DNA of 64,000 bases, taken from assembly GCA_025200525.1 (NCBI GenBank), contig CM045763.1:59041530-59105529 (forward strand), given 5' to 3'. Made by a program: the position numbers and the translations under genes. Within the stretch, counting starts at the first letter, position 1. Each line of letters starts with the position of its first letter. The notes below the pieces were generated by a model. It saw nothing but the letters and a program-made list of their open reading frames with translations. It was not told where the DNA came from and searched no databases. The stretch is from Camellia lanceoleosa. Lineage: Eukaryota > Streptophyta > Magnoliopsida > Ericales > Theaceae. This document shows, one piece after another, positions 35,001-46,500 of this stretch.

Positions 35001-35345
35001 ACTAAGTTTTAAATCAATACACATTTTTAATCCTTCTTTTTGAATAGTGCTAATTATATATCACCATAGGTTAAATTGTCATATTCAATAACACCAGTAG
35101 GTTGACTAAGAACATCTCTAATTTTGTGAGCAAATAGACTAGGTAATCCATTAATGAATTTTTCTTTCCAAAATGATTTAGTACAGTCTTCACGTAACAT
35201 AACTCTAGAAGTAAATACATCCTTATACCATCGAAAATCACTTAAAGTTGGGCAAGTAAGGTTACTAAGCTGATCATGTATGCGAGAATAAATATTAGTC
35301 GGTGTACCAATAAAATGTCGAACAATAGTATAAATTAATGTATTA
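32090..35345 (-). pseudogene. Caulimovirid polyprotein remnant (coat-protease-RT-RNase H)
   Basis: From 35345 the frame shows coat-protein-like 'WKEKFINGLP', then a break near 35040. A lysine/tyrosine-rich segment with a zinc knuckle follows (CX2CX4HX4C, about 34742-34701, lacking its usual glycines), then a stop near 34530. A probable coiled coil lies at 34100-34350. The protease core 'LIDTGADLNYI' is near 33940. RT begins with 'PAFYVNK' and 'PHLVINYKPLN', breaks near 33118, and continues with 'FSKFDLKSGFWQI', 'MPFGLKNA' and 'YIDDILIF' (about 32897). A stop at 32849 precedes the thumb and RNase H ('TDTSDIGYGG', near 32450), with another stop at 32187. At least four disruptions. Described as found; no intact product is encoded. 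Confidence 0.82.
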
Positions 35346-35842
35346 ATACCATCAGGGTGGCAACATCCAATAGACTCCTAAATAAAATAAAGTTAGGGGG
35401 TCTAATTAATATTTTAGAGATAGTTTAGGGGATAAAATAAATTTCAAACAAAATTTCGCTATTACATCAGTAACTTTCTTTTGATTATAAATGCCAGCTA
35501 ACGGCGGAGGTAAAATTGATTCAAAATCATATAATTTAGGTGTAAAATTGATATTATTAAAAGAATAGGGATTTAATTGATTTTTAAGTAATAGTTTGGG
35601 GGACAAAATGATATTTTCTCAACAAAAAAAAAAAAATTACTATGCACTAGAAAGAAGAAATAAAAACTATTTTCAAATGAAATGTATTCATCAAATTCAT
35701 TCTAAATGTAACCCACGTCACAACAAACTTAAATCAATACACTTCGTTTTTGGTACTCTATGAAATAAATTTTTCTAAAAAGAATATTGCACATTAATTA
35801 GTTTTAACGTTGTTTATACACTCATTTATTTATTATTGAATA

Positions 35843-36150
35843 ATGTTATATGCACCAATTAATGTACTAACTAGTGTACCAATTGATGATGTGACATAAT
35901 TTAAAAGGTTTTTGATATTTGTAATTTGTATAATGAGTGAGGTCAATAATAATGTCATAACATATGTTAATATACTAGTTAATAAATTAACAACAATGCT
36001 AGAGAGCCCAAATTTTGTGGCTCAAAAGTGGCTTAAATAGCCAAAACGACGTCGTTTTGGCCATTTGAGCCATTTTTGAGCCACAAAATTAGGGCCCCCC
36101 AAACATTTTCCATAAATTAATTAGTGCATATAACACTACCGTTCACTATT
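35843..36150. mobile_element. Nested MITEs in CNL unit 3
   Basis: The outer ends AATGTTATATGCACCAATTA and 'TAATTAGTGCATATAACACT' are inverted. The inner element (about 35996-36113) is a near-palindrome centred on AAAACGACGTCGTTTT with arms 'AATTTTGTGGCTCAAAA' and 'TTTTGAGCCACAAAATT'. Unit 1/2 (10320-10345) is the empty site. Confidence 0.72.
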
Positions 36151-36237
36151 AGTCAATTCTTAAACACACAAACGTCTAAAATTGAATATCAATAAAAACA
36201 TAGAGTTCATGCATTAGTTTATTGGATACCAATAGTA

Positions 36238-36400
36238 AGGCTAGGTTTGGCATCCCCTAAAAAAGTCAAAAAGCTAAAAAGTCACTATTCTATTTAAGTT
36301 ACATCATCTTATTTAAGTCATATTACCTCTCTACCCTAACACTTCAATCCCAACCCATATCAAAAAGTCATAAAAAGTCAAAAACCACACACACATGACA
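36238..36400. mobile_element. Partial MITE of the GGCC-TTTGGCAT family
   Basis: GGCTAGGTTTGGCATCCCCT followed by 'AAAAAGTCACTATTCTATTT' and 'TTACCTCTCTACCCTAACAC'. Same family as 19158-19516 and 22946-23123. The right end is not clear. Confidence 0.65.
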
Positions 36401-36494
36401 CACGTAAATAAAAAGACACTGCAAATCACAAATACCAAATTACAAAGACAACCATTACTAAAAACAACCAAATGTCACAGAGAATAAAAGAAGA

Positions 36495-36948
36495 AGGGCC
36501 AATTTTTTTTTTAATCAGCAAAAATAAAAAAATTTATTGCAGAATAAATTAGTACAAGTAGGTAGTACAACAAAATACATCAACAAGAAATACTTGGGAT
36601 ATCCAACAAGGATACCACAAACCAAGACACACTAAGCAAAAACCAATCCCAAAGAAAGGCTATACATAGATGAGAGATGATTACCAGAAACACTACCAGT
36701 AGACCCACAAGACCTGAAAATGGCAGCACCAGCTACTATATCATCAAAACCAATTAGAATCCAAAGACCGCCAAGCTCATATACTTTTTCTTCCAAAATC
36801 TTCACTTCAAAAACATGATGATTCTAACAGAGAAACCACAACAATTTGATATGTCAATCACTTTATCCCAGCAAATCTAGACAAGGCCTCGCCAAAGGAG
36901 GATGGCTGTCAAAGCGAGCCAACATCAATGGCAAATAGAAGAGAAGAA
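36495..36948 (-). mobile_element. Poly(A)-tailed retroposon (5'-truncated LINE or processed RNA copy)
   Basis: On the minus strand a roughly 430-bp sequence ends 'TGCAATAAATTTTTTTATT', then a poly(A) run. AATAAA lies just upstream of the tail. Imperfect duplications of target-like 'AATAAAAGAAGAAG' and 'AATAGAAGAGAAGAA' flank it, and unit 1/2 lacks it (10540-10560). There is no long frame; source unknown, LINE 3' end most likely. Confidence 0.65.
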
Positions 36949-39900
36949 AAGCTTTGCCGAATAAGCAGGTTCAAGGTAAGAATTAACAGTTTGTTTCATC
37001 GGCAATACTAATACAAATCCCACCTATGAGACAAAGACAAATCCAATCAAGGTTAAGCACCATCAATTATATAAAATAGATAAATAAATTGATTGTTTTA
37101 ATTCATTGCTCAAAAATTCTAAAAAGGGAGTTCATATATTAGGACTTGTTAGTTGAGGCCAAGTGTGTTGGTGTTATTCCACTACAAACTGGGCATTTTG
37201 GATTCAAACCACATAAACAAACTCTTCATATTTGCTCCATTGCAGTCTGGGCTTCATAGGTTCAAACCACGAAAACAACCTCTCCTCATGCACAAGAACT
37301 ATTGTGTGTTGGTGTAGGCACATGCTAATTACTTTGTATGGTTTAGTGGGTTCATTATTCGGTAGTCCTATATGACCCACCTATTATCTTCTGCAATTTT
37401 TAATTTGTCGATAGTATTATGTGTATAAATTACAAGATATTTTAGCATTACCTAATAATGTTCCAATTCGGTGTGGTTATGCTAAAAAAAAAAAGTCAAG
37501 TCATATTTGCTACATAATACACATAATATGTAATAAAATTTTTAAAAAGTATCAACAATGTTTGTTTAAAAAATACAGGAAAATTTTTCAAGAAAGTTTC
37601 TAATTTTTAGGTTGTGTTTAGATTATAGATTTGAGTTGAAATTTGGGAAGGAAAAAGTAGGTTAAATATGAATAAAATATACTTACATTTCACTAACCTT
37701 TTCCCTTTCTCTTTCTATATCTCTATCCAAAATTTATGATCCAAACACAATCTTAATAATATAACTAGAAAAGTTGGAAAATAGATGTTGAGGACCTAAC
37801 CTTCCAAAATGAAGTCATGGGGGTTGAAACTCCTTCCCCTTAACCTATAATAAACATTTAGACGAAACAAAATGAGAAAATATTAAAATAAACTTACAGA
37901 TATGAAATATAGAACAAACAACAACAGATATAAAATTGTATCATATGGATGAAACAAGATTAAGATCATACCTTTTCAACGGGTATTTCTCTTCAATATG
38001 TTTTTTATTCTATCTGGAATCGTTGCTATTGGATTGCACCGAAAGATGCTAAGTTCCTTCAGTCTTGGCATTCCTCATTCCTCAATTATTAACTTCTCCA
38101 GATTTTCCAATTGATCAATTTTCAATACTTCGAGTTGAGGAAAGTTAAACCAGGTTCTCCAGGGCAAACCATCTTGTTCACCCAGTATGAATGAGAGTAA
38201 AATTTTAGGATCTTTAGTTTAAAAGAGTGTCTTTAGGGTCTCCATTGGGTCTTTTTTAAAGCAAGTGCCAACAAGGGTAAGTTTGGTAAGGTTTGGGGGA
38301 AGTTTATCATGTTGGGGTAACTCAGTTACCATCAGCTAGTATAGATTCAGGCTAAGAAGATTCTCGTATCGAGATAAATTCCCCATACTTAATATTTCAC
38401 TTGTGACGTTCCACAACCGCAACTTCTCAAGCTTGGTTAGTACAAGTGTTGGCTCTGATAATACCTCAATGATATGCTCATACGAAATACTAGCTCGCAA
38501 GTTTCTCAAATTGGCGAGTTTGTGCAAAAACTGAAATTGCACACCATTTTTTCTCTCAACCCATATAGGGTTTGGAAATTTGGTAAACAAATTTCCATTG
38601 GATGAAATCTATCCAAGTTGACCCCATAGAATGAGGGAACCTTCTCGTAGAAGTTAGGTAAGAGGATATGTCTTAGTTGCTTCATAGTCCAAATAACATT
38701 AGGAAAAATGACACCATGATTGCATTCTCGAATATCAAATGTTAGCAAACCTTTCAGATTGCTTATGGTGTGAGGAATTTCTAGATACTCAAACTTATTA
38801 TACCCTGTGAATCCCAATCCAAGGTAATACAAGTTCTTCAAATTGCCAACTTCATTTGGAAGGGTCGTTGGAAAATAATCACACTTAAAACTTAGAACTC
38901 GAAGAAATTCAAAGTCTCGAAGAAAATTCTTAACCATTTTCCTTCATATGTTTCTTAGATCTCCACTAAAACATAGCATAACACGAAGCTTTGGAGTTGG
39001 ATAATTCAAAGAAATGTAGTCATTGAAATTACTACCATGAGTAGTGACTCTACGTATTCCCAAACCAAGATTAGAGGTGATTACTGTAACAACCCGGACT
39101 CAAGATTAACGATAATCCATGATTTAATATGCCTAATAAGTTATTAAGATTAGATTTTGAATTAATTGCATATGTGGTGCTTTATTTAAGTTTTATCTAT
39201 TCATTATAGGAGTATCTGTTTGAAATTTCTGTTACATTTTATCAATTGAAGGCCTTATCGGCATCCGATCACGAAATTGACTTGGTATATGTGTTATGTG
39301 GAATTTGTAGAATTTTATGGTAGGTTTAATTGAAATTCGATTTGGAACGATTAAATTAGAATAATTGATGTCAATGTGATTAACCTAAGTCAATCTTAAT
39401 TAAGCCACTTTAATTAAGCCTATATAAGGCTACTTTGACTCCCTTATTCTACTTTACACCCTCATTCCCTACTCCTTGAGCTCATAAACATGAGAGGAAG
39501 AGAGAACTAGAGAGTGTGAGTTGATCTCAAGAAGCAAAAAGGGAGAAATTGCTAGGAAATTAAAGAGGAATTAGAGAATTGAGTTAGGATTCACCAAGAG
39601 TTCAAAGAATTGAAGACTTTAGGTAAGAAACTCAGCCTTTAGTCTTGAAGTTGAGTTGATTCACTCATGAATGTAAGTGCATTGAGCTAGGAGATGTAAG
39701 AACCAAGCTTAAGAAGTAGAAAGGAAGACCAATTCATACATGCATGTACATTTTATTACATTTGGAGCATGTTTACTAGGAATTCTCTCATGCATGTCAT
39801 AAATTGAGCTTAGCTGTAAGAATTCATCATGTTTTACATCCTCTCATTTCATTTGATCATGATTTGGAAACTTGAAGCTCAATCATTTCATGCATGTCAT

Positions 39901-40107
39901 GTTTTTGGAGAGTTCATGAAGTTTAAGTTGAGTTTGCAAACAATTGGCATGCTTTTGGGCCTTGATTTCACAAAAGGACCTTTAAATCATGATGTTTTGT
40001 GAATGTATAAATGTTTTTTAGAATTTTGGCCCAGGAGGATGAGTTTTGAAGTGTTTAGTTTGAGTTTGAAGCTTGGAGATCAAATCTGGAAATTCCAGAA
40101 CTTGAAT

Positions 40108-40425
40108 CTACGCTCGAGCATAGGAGTTCACGCTCGAGCGAAGCACTCTGAATGTGTGCACTTCCGCTCAAGCGACATGATACCCGCTCGAGTGTGAAAT
40201 GCATGTATCCTAAAGGTCATATGTTTTGCAGCAAGCTCGAGCGAGGGCCTGAGTCTCACGCTCGAGCAGAGATCGAGCGTTCGAGCATCTGTCGAGCGTG
40301 AAAAATAAGCAACCAGTACTTTTTCAAGAGTTTACAGTCCGCTCGAGCTAAGGAAGTCACGCTCGAGCGAACCCTCACTTTTTGCATGTCCGCTCAAGCG
40401 AGGAAAGCCACACTCGAGCATGGAC
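40108..40425. repeat. Cluster of (C/A)GCTCGAGCG-like motifs in the solo LTR
   Basis: About eleven copies of a CTCGAGC core or one-base variants (CTCAAGC, TTCGAGC) in 320 bp. Many are preceded by 'CACG' or 'CCG'. The core is palindromic (CTCGAG). Confidence 0.8.
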
Positions 40426-40803
40426 TCTGTTTTTAGCAAACTTTGGAAAAGAGTTTCGAATGCAATTTTTGCATTCTCATTCCATCCTAGGCATACTTAG
40501 GCCATGGTTAAGTCACCATAATAAGAATAAGGGTAGAAACACACTAAGAACAAGTGAAATAAGTTATGTACAATTCGAACGTGTGTTTCAGGTGCGTATT
40601 TGTTATGTGTTAGCCTGCTTTGTCTGTCTGCACCCGAAGCCAACTGTGAGTAATAATTTAGTAAAGCTATGTTCAACTTTATTTATTTTCTATATGATGA
40701 ATTAAGATCTGTTTTTTGAAATGATATGTTTTGTACAATGAATCATTGCCCAATTTCTAACAATGTATTCGTGGCATCCTTAGTATCATGTGATATCTAT
40801 TAG

Positions 40804-40950
40804 CTGTTACCCGGTATCGGAGGTTCCATTATGGAACTTAATATGTCTGCACTCTGTTACCCGTACCGAAGGCTCCATCATGGGGCTCAGCATATCTATT
40901 CTCTGTTACCCAGATCCGGAGGTTCCTTTATGGAACTAGTTACTCATAAC
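40804..40950. repeat. 50-bp tandem triplication in the solo LTR
   Basis: 'CTGTTACCC' starts at 40804, 40854 and 40903, each followed by a variant of 'CGGAGGTTCCATTATGGAAC'. Each unit also contains a small inverted repeat (GGTTCCAT/ATGGAAC). Confidence 0.8.
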
Positions 40951-43530
40951 CACCATATGTTCTACATCTGTTCTGTATCTGTTCTGTTGGCGCTAATGGA
41001 TGTACCACGTATGATTAAGCATGAACTCTGATTTCTGTATATGATCTAAACAAGAATATGAATATGAATCTGTTATGGATCTGAATTATGATTTCTGAAT
41101 CTGTATAGATATCATTCGTTTAAACCCTTTAATCCATTATTATTCACTGGGCTCCAGCTCACATTAATATTATGTATGTAGGTGAGCAGGCACGTGACCA
41201 GACCCAAAGTTGACGACCTATGTTTCAGTTTTTGTCAGCCAACCTTTGTGCCTCCCAAGGAGGTTCTGGATGGAAGCAAGTTTAGTGGCTGTTTTTGTGA
41301 TGTACTAGACTTTGCTATTTTTATGTGCGGGCAAGATTTCTATTTATATGTTCATGGGATGATGTGTAAATACTAAATCTTTTGACTTTGCTCGCAAGTT
41401 TTTAAAAGTTTTAAATTATTTGTCTATCTGTCCCATGTATGTCATCACAGCTCATTGGACCATGCATATTTTGTATATTTGCTTCCGTAGCCCCTAACTA
41501 TATGATATTCTGTTAAGAGGACTTTGGTAATCCAAGGATTACTGTCCGGTTACGATGCTAAACCCGTATGGGCGGGTTTGGGCCGTGACAATTACATCAT
41601 TTCGAGTGTTAAAGAAATTAATCTCCTTAGCCTCCCAAATGCAAAGATTGTGAAAATATTATGAATACGACAACTACTAACCTTTCCATTAAACCTCCTT
41701 CAAACAACTTGAATCAAGTTCCTTATAATCAAGTGATTTAGATAATCATCCCCCACATCCTCAACCTCTCTCACTCCACTACCTCCTATAAATCCCTCAG
41801 CTGCCCATAAATTAATTAATGTGAATGTAGAATTTCATGGTCCTCTGGAAAAAGTCTGAAGTATAGAAAGCATGGTTTCAAATTTGTAGGCAAGTCTTTG
41901 TAACTCAATGTAAAGATTTCTGAGCATTGGTCTTGATCTTGCCCCATCCCCTCGAGTATCCCCTTCCATGCATTTTCTGATCTCTCTCTTAATAACAGCA
42001 ATCCTACTGCTAGTACAATTGCTAGTGGTACACCATCGCATCTTTTTAATATTTTCTCACCAATATTCTCTAACTGAGGAGGATCACTTGTTTCATTAAT
42101 ATCTTGTAGATCAACCATAACCATTTTAAAGAAGAGTTTTTTGTTGTTTTCTACATTTAATGGTCGCAACTCATGTAGAGAGCTCTTTCTGCTGACATAG
42201 GAACCCATATCTCTATTTCGAGAAGTGAGAATTATTCTACTACCATTCTCAGTATTTGTAGGGTAGACATTTTTTATAGCATCCCATGTTGCAGTGTGCC
42301 ATATATCATCAAGAACTATTACATACCTGTGTTGGCTTAGAAATGTGAACAAATTGACCTCAACGGTCTCTTCCCACTTTCCTTTGTCCAAGCCCATTTG
42401 TCATGCAATGTCTCGTAAAAGTTCTTTTATATTTGGTTGCTGAGAAACATAAGTCCATGCAGAAAGTTCAAAACTATGTTGAACTGACTTGAAAACTTTC
42501 TTAACGAGAGTTATTTTGCCCAGGCCTGGCATGCCAATAATTGAGATCACATGGCATTGTAATTCAATATCGAGCATTTTTGCCACCAAATTTTCAATGT
42601 GCTTCTTAAAACCAACAGCATTTGGTTTATCAATATGGGGAAAAAATCGTTTTTCATCGCATACATCTCTTCCACCACTACGACTCGATTCATTGATGCC
42701 ATAAGTTTGCCTGGCACAATTGATATCCTCAAGTCTTCTTTTGATCCCTTCAATCTCCACAGCAAAGTTACAAGCATCATACCCGTAGCAGACGATGCAA
42801 GTGGCACTCTTGAGACAACCCAAAACCCCTTCCTTCTGTGCAATGCTATCTGAGGGAAGTATTTCTGTATAATGTCCTCCACATCACAAGCAAGATCTCG
42901 AATATCAATCACCAGGTTGGCCACTCCTCTGCTTCTCCCTTGTTTGGCTTCCGCATCCTCTAAGTAGGCTTGAACATGCCTCATCTCACATTCAATCCAA
43001 ACAATGTCTTTTCGCAATCTAGACAAACGAGAACCCTCTTTGAAAACTGAATTACTAAGTACACCGACCGTTTGTCTGAGGACTGCAGCAGCTCTAGCGA
43101 GAGCAATCTCTATCATCTTTGCTTTGGTGGCTACAAATTACAGATGAGAAGTTTTTATAGAACAGCAAAAAAATAAAAATAAATAAACTCTCTCACCATA
43201 TCTCCAATCCTTCATAAATTCCTATATCAACTTTGAATTTGATGAATAAAAAGTTAAAGTGAGCTCTAATCAAATTTGTATCAAATCAATTAAAAGCCAA
43301 ATTTTTTACCAAATTAAGGTTGAACCAAATCATTCACCAAATTTCCTACACTCATATTTTACTCAAATTTGATGAAATTTTAAAAAAGAGTAATCATTGG
43401 AGATGATTTTCTTTCATAAAAAAAATGGTTAAAGGAGGTTTTCAGGTTAAAGGAGGTTTTCAGGATAAATTTGAAATTTAAAAAAAAAAAATTGATGAAG
43501 AAAGAGAGTAAGGATTGGGGTTTTGCATGC

Positions 43531-46500
43531 TGTAAACACCCAATTTTTAATCAACCTCAAGACTTGGACGTCATCGTTTGTGCACTCGATGATTGTGCTT
43601 GTTTTGAGCGCCCGAAGTTCTCGGCGGAACGCCTTGTCTTTGAGACTCTAAACCCATTTTGTTTTGTGCTTGTTTTTGGGCCAAACCTTGTTGCCTCTTG
43701 CCTGGAAGGGGGAGGGGCCTTGTTGGCCACTTTTTGTTCTTGTCGACCACTTGAAGTGGCCGATCGGCTACTTAGAGTAGCTGACGGCCATTTGTCTCCT
43801 TTTTCAGATATTTGTTTGCCAGCTATGCCAGTTGTTGTTCACTGAAGTGTATCTCCATACACGTGTATGGAGGGATGAATACAAGCTCTAAGCTTGTTTT
43901 TCTATATATAGGGGATGCTCTCCCCCATTTGGGGAGGTTGGACATTTTAGATCAAAATTTCCTCTCTCTCTCTCTTCTTATTTTGTGCCTTATAGTTAGA
44001 TTTCTCTACACTTTTGCACAAGGACCCTTAACCAAACATTCTCACCTTGGAGCTGAGGTTCTTTGAGGTTTAGTTTGAGCTCTTGAAGGAGGTTTGAGCT
44101 GGAATTTGTGCCTGTTTTGTGCTGTGCTTCAAGAGGTATAAGACTTACCTTGTAGGCTTTGTTTTGATTACTTACTTTGTCACATTTTTGTACTGTTTTT
44201 GGCTTGGTTTTCAACTACAAAAAACTCTGATTTTTTAGCCTTAACATGATGGTTTGAGGTCATTTTGTACAAAGGGGTAGTCTACCCTTCTTGTTGCCTA
44301 ATTGTAAAGCTTTTTGTGCCATCTTTCAAGGCTTTCAAATCAAACTTTTTGAAACTTTAAATCACTGAAATTTAGAGTTATTTCAGTGGTAGAAAACATG
44401 TTTTGAAGTCCAAAAATGGAGGGGTTGGCCTCCCCTCCTTGTGTCTCACTTGCATGCCTAGTTAGCATCACATGGTAGCATGTTTTTGTAGCCTAACTTG
44501 GCTCATTTCCAGCGTATGTTTGCCTCTAATTTGAAATGATTCAGCTCTATTTTGGGCTGCTTTGGTCATATGAGTCTTGTTTTGCATAGTTGTAGTGCAA
44601 ATGGCTTCACTAGTTTGGTGTTTTAGGTCTTTAAACATGCTTTGCTTGAGTTGGTTGCATTTTGTAGTATCTTTTTACATGTAATTTCAACATATATAGC
44701 TCTATCACATGCTCATTTGTTTCACTCTTTCTTTGCTTTTTAGAGTTGCTCTTGAGTCTTGTTTGCAAGCTAACATGTGAGTATGTTTTTCTAGCATTTT
44801 GTACCTTAATCTCAACATGATTTTGCCACTATTTTGACAGGTCTTAGCTCTGTTTTGAGCTGGTTTGGCCTTTTGAGGCTTGTATTGTGTGGTTGTAATG
44901 CAATCTCTTTCACTAGCTTAATGTTTTAGGCTTTTAAACATGAATTGCATGAGTTGCTTGCATGATTTAGTGTCATTTTGCACTCTATTTCAGCATTGAA
45001 ATCTCTGCAATCTCCCTCCATTCTTCACTCTTTCATTTGTTTTGAAAATGGCTTTGAACCCCTTGTTGGCTTAAGTATGAAATTGAGACAATTGTGTTTA
45101 ATGGTTTTAATCCTCTTTTGAGGGTTTCTACTAACCAATAGCATGAGGGCTCTTTCATACTCAAGGTAGTTATGGTTTAAGCCTACTTTCAATTAGAAGA
45201 CATTCACCTTGGACTTAATCGATTAGCGGACTAATCGGTAATGTAAAATGAGTAAACAAAAGCGACAAAGTAAAAGAAGCAAGTGTTGCATTGCATGTGT
45301 TCGGATCAGACGTTAATCCGAACACGAGAAAAATGGGATGTTTCATACTCAAAGTGATGAAACGTGCCATTTTTCTTGGTCACCGTCACCCTTGATCATG
45401 CATGATAGGGTGGTGGTTGTTTTTGTCTTGTTTGTGCATTCATTAAGCTTGTACAAGCTTGATTCTCTAGCCATCATGCATTGAAAATGCTTGGTTGATG
45501 GTTCAAAGGCCAAGAGTTACCCTCCTTTGAGTTTGTGCGATGATGAGGAGGGTAGCAGTACACACATTCCTTGAAAATACATTGTTTTGCCTCTATTTTC
45601 TCTCTGTTGCAGCAAAAGGAGAAGTCCAGGGATAGGGTGGCTGACCGGCTAGTTTTAGTGACCGACGGCCACTTGAAGTGGCCGATCGGGCAGTTGTAGT
45701 AGTCGACAGCCACTTTTTGTAGCCAACCGGCCACCAGTGAATTTTTGCACAAATGTGCTCCTGAGTTGGAGCAGAGGCATTCTGGGAGTTGGTAGAATTT
45801 CAATGATCAAAACGAGTGCAAACAGAGGCATCCGATGACAAGGCAATGGCATTTTCGGGTGGAACAACCGAGCATGCATGCGTCCCTCGCCCTCGAGGCC
45901 GTTTAGTCACTTTTTTTAACTTAGAATAAGTTAGCTATTTCATTCATACAAGCGTTGTAATTATTTAATTAGCTTAGATAGTTAATTAGTTTAATTGTTT
46001 TAATTAGCTTAGCATGGCTAGTTACTTAATTCGATTTGTAATAATTAATTAGCTAAAATTGTTAATTAGTTTCGTGTTGTAATAGTTAGCTTAATTAGCG
46101 TAGCTAGCTTAGCTTATTCATTCGAACCCTCCTTCGTGAGGGCACAATGTTGTAATAAGTGTGTATGCGTGTGTGCATGTCTTCCAACCCCACGTCTTTC
46201 TCTCTTTTATTTAACCGCTTTCGATGGTTAGATTAGGTACATTTTCAATTAGCATACCTTATGCTTGCATGTTTGCATCATTCATTTGTCATGCATACAT
46301 CGAGGCTCGGCGCATCATTCAAACTGCATTACAAATTCAATACTTATTTGAATACGTGTTTCAAAGCATGTTTTCAAATTGTATCATATGCCATATTAGT
46401 AGTCGAGCCTATTAATTTCATGTTACATGCATTGCATTAGGCATACTGTATAGTTAAGATCATGCATCTTTCTGACTAGTTTTTGTTTTAGCTTGGAGTA

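Larger units (their letters stand above)
29815..35375 (-). mobile_element. Endogenous caulimovirid (plant pararetrovirus) copy, 5'-truncated and decayed
   Basis: Read on the minus strand, gene order is coat-protein remnant with zinc knuckle, aspartic protease, reverse transcriptase, RNase H, then two downstream open frames and a non-coding tail. There is no integrase. This order and the YIDD-type RT fit Caulimoviridae; the separate downstream frames resemble the florendovirus arrangement, but the genus is not certain. The 5' part (movement protein, most of the coat protein) is absent and the polyprotein has stops and frame breaks. It is an old, non-infectious-looking copy. Confidence 0.8.
29645..35630. 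mobile_element. Two inverted arms of a hairpin element flanking the endogenous virus
   Basis: The left arm (29645-29810) includes 'AATAATATCAATTTCATAC', 'ATTTTGCCTCCATTGTC', 'AAACGAAAGTTGTTGATG' and 'AAAATATTAATTAG'. Reverse-complemented sequence at 35380-35630 has 'AATAATATCAATTTTACAC', 'ATTTTACCTCCGCCGTT', 'AAAAGAAAGTTACTGATG' and 'AAAATATTAATTAG' in the same order. The two arms look like one MITE, with the pararetrovirus inside it. Confidence 0.7.
39085..41590 (+). mobile_element. Large solo LTR, 2506 bp, with ATTAC target duplication
   Basis: Starts TGTAACAACCCGGAC and ends GGTTTGGGCCGTGACA. It is flanked by exact 5-bp repeats ATTAC at 39080-39084 and 41591-41595. The intact locus has a single uninterrupted site. 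A TATA-like 'CCTATATAAGGC' at about 39418 precedes a leader-like CT-rich stretch, so the LTR is in plus orientation, antisense to the pseudogene. It contains a CTCGAGC motif cluster and a 50-bp triple repeat. No gag/pol is present. Confidence 0.9.
37980..43116 (-). pseudogene. CC-NB-ARC-LRR pseudogene (CNL locus 3), split by a solo LTR
   Basis: Full-length relative of the 14401-17004 receptor. The Rx coiled coil starts at the ATG at 43116. A frame break occurs near 42830. NB-ARC continues with P-loop 'GMPGLGKITL' (second Thr of GKTT now Ile), a TGA near 42400 in 'LLRDIA', kinase-2 'RYVIVLDDIW', 'GSRIILTSRN', 'CDGVPLA' and 'CFLYFRLFPED'. It breaks again near 41835. After 41591 the coding sequence is interrupted by a 2.5-kb solo LTR. 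It resumes at 39084 with the first LRRs ('MVKNFLRDFEFLRVL') and further stops and shifts to about 37980. It is clearly non-functional. Its 3' flank matches locus 2. Confidence 0.9.
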
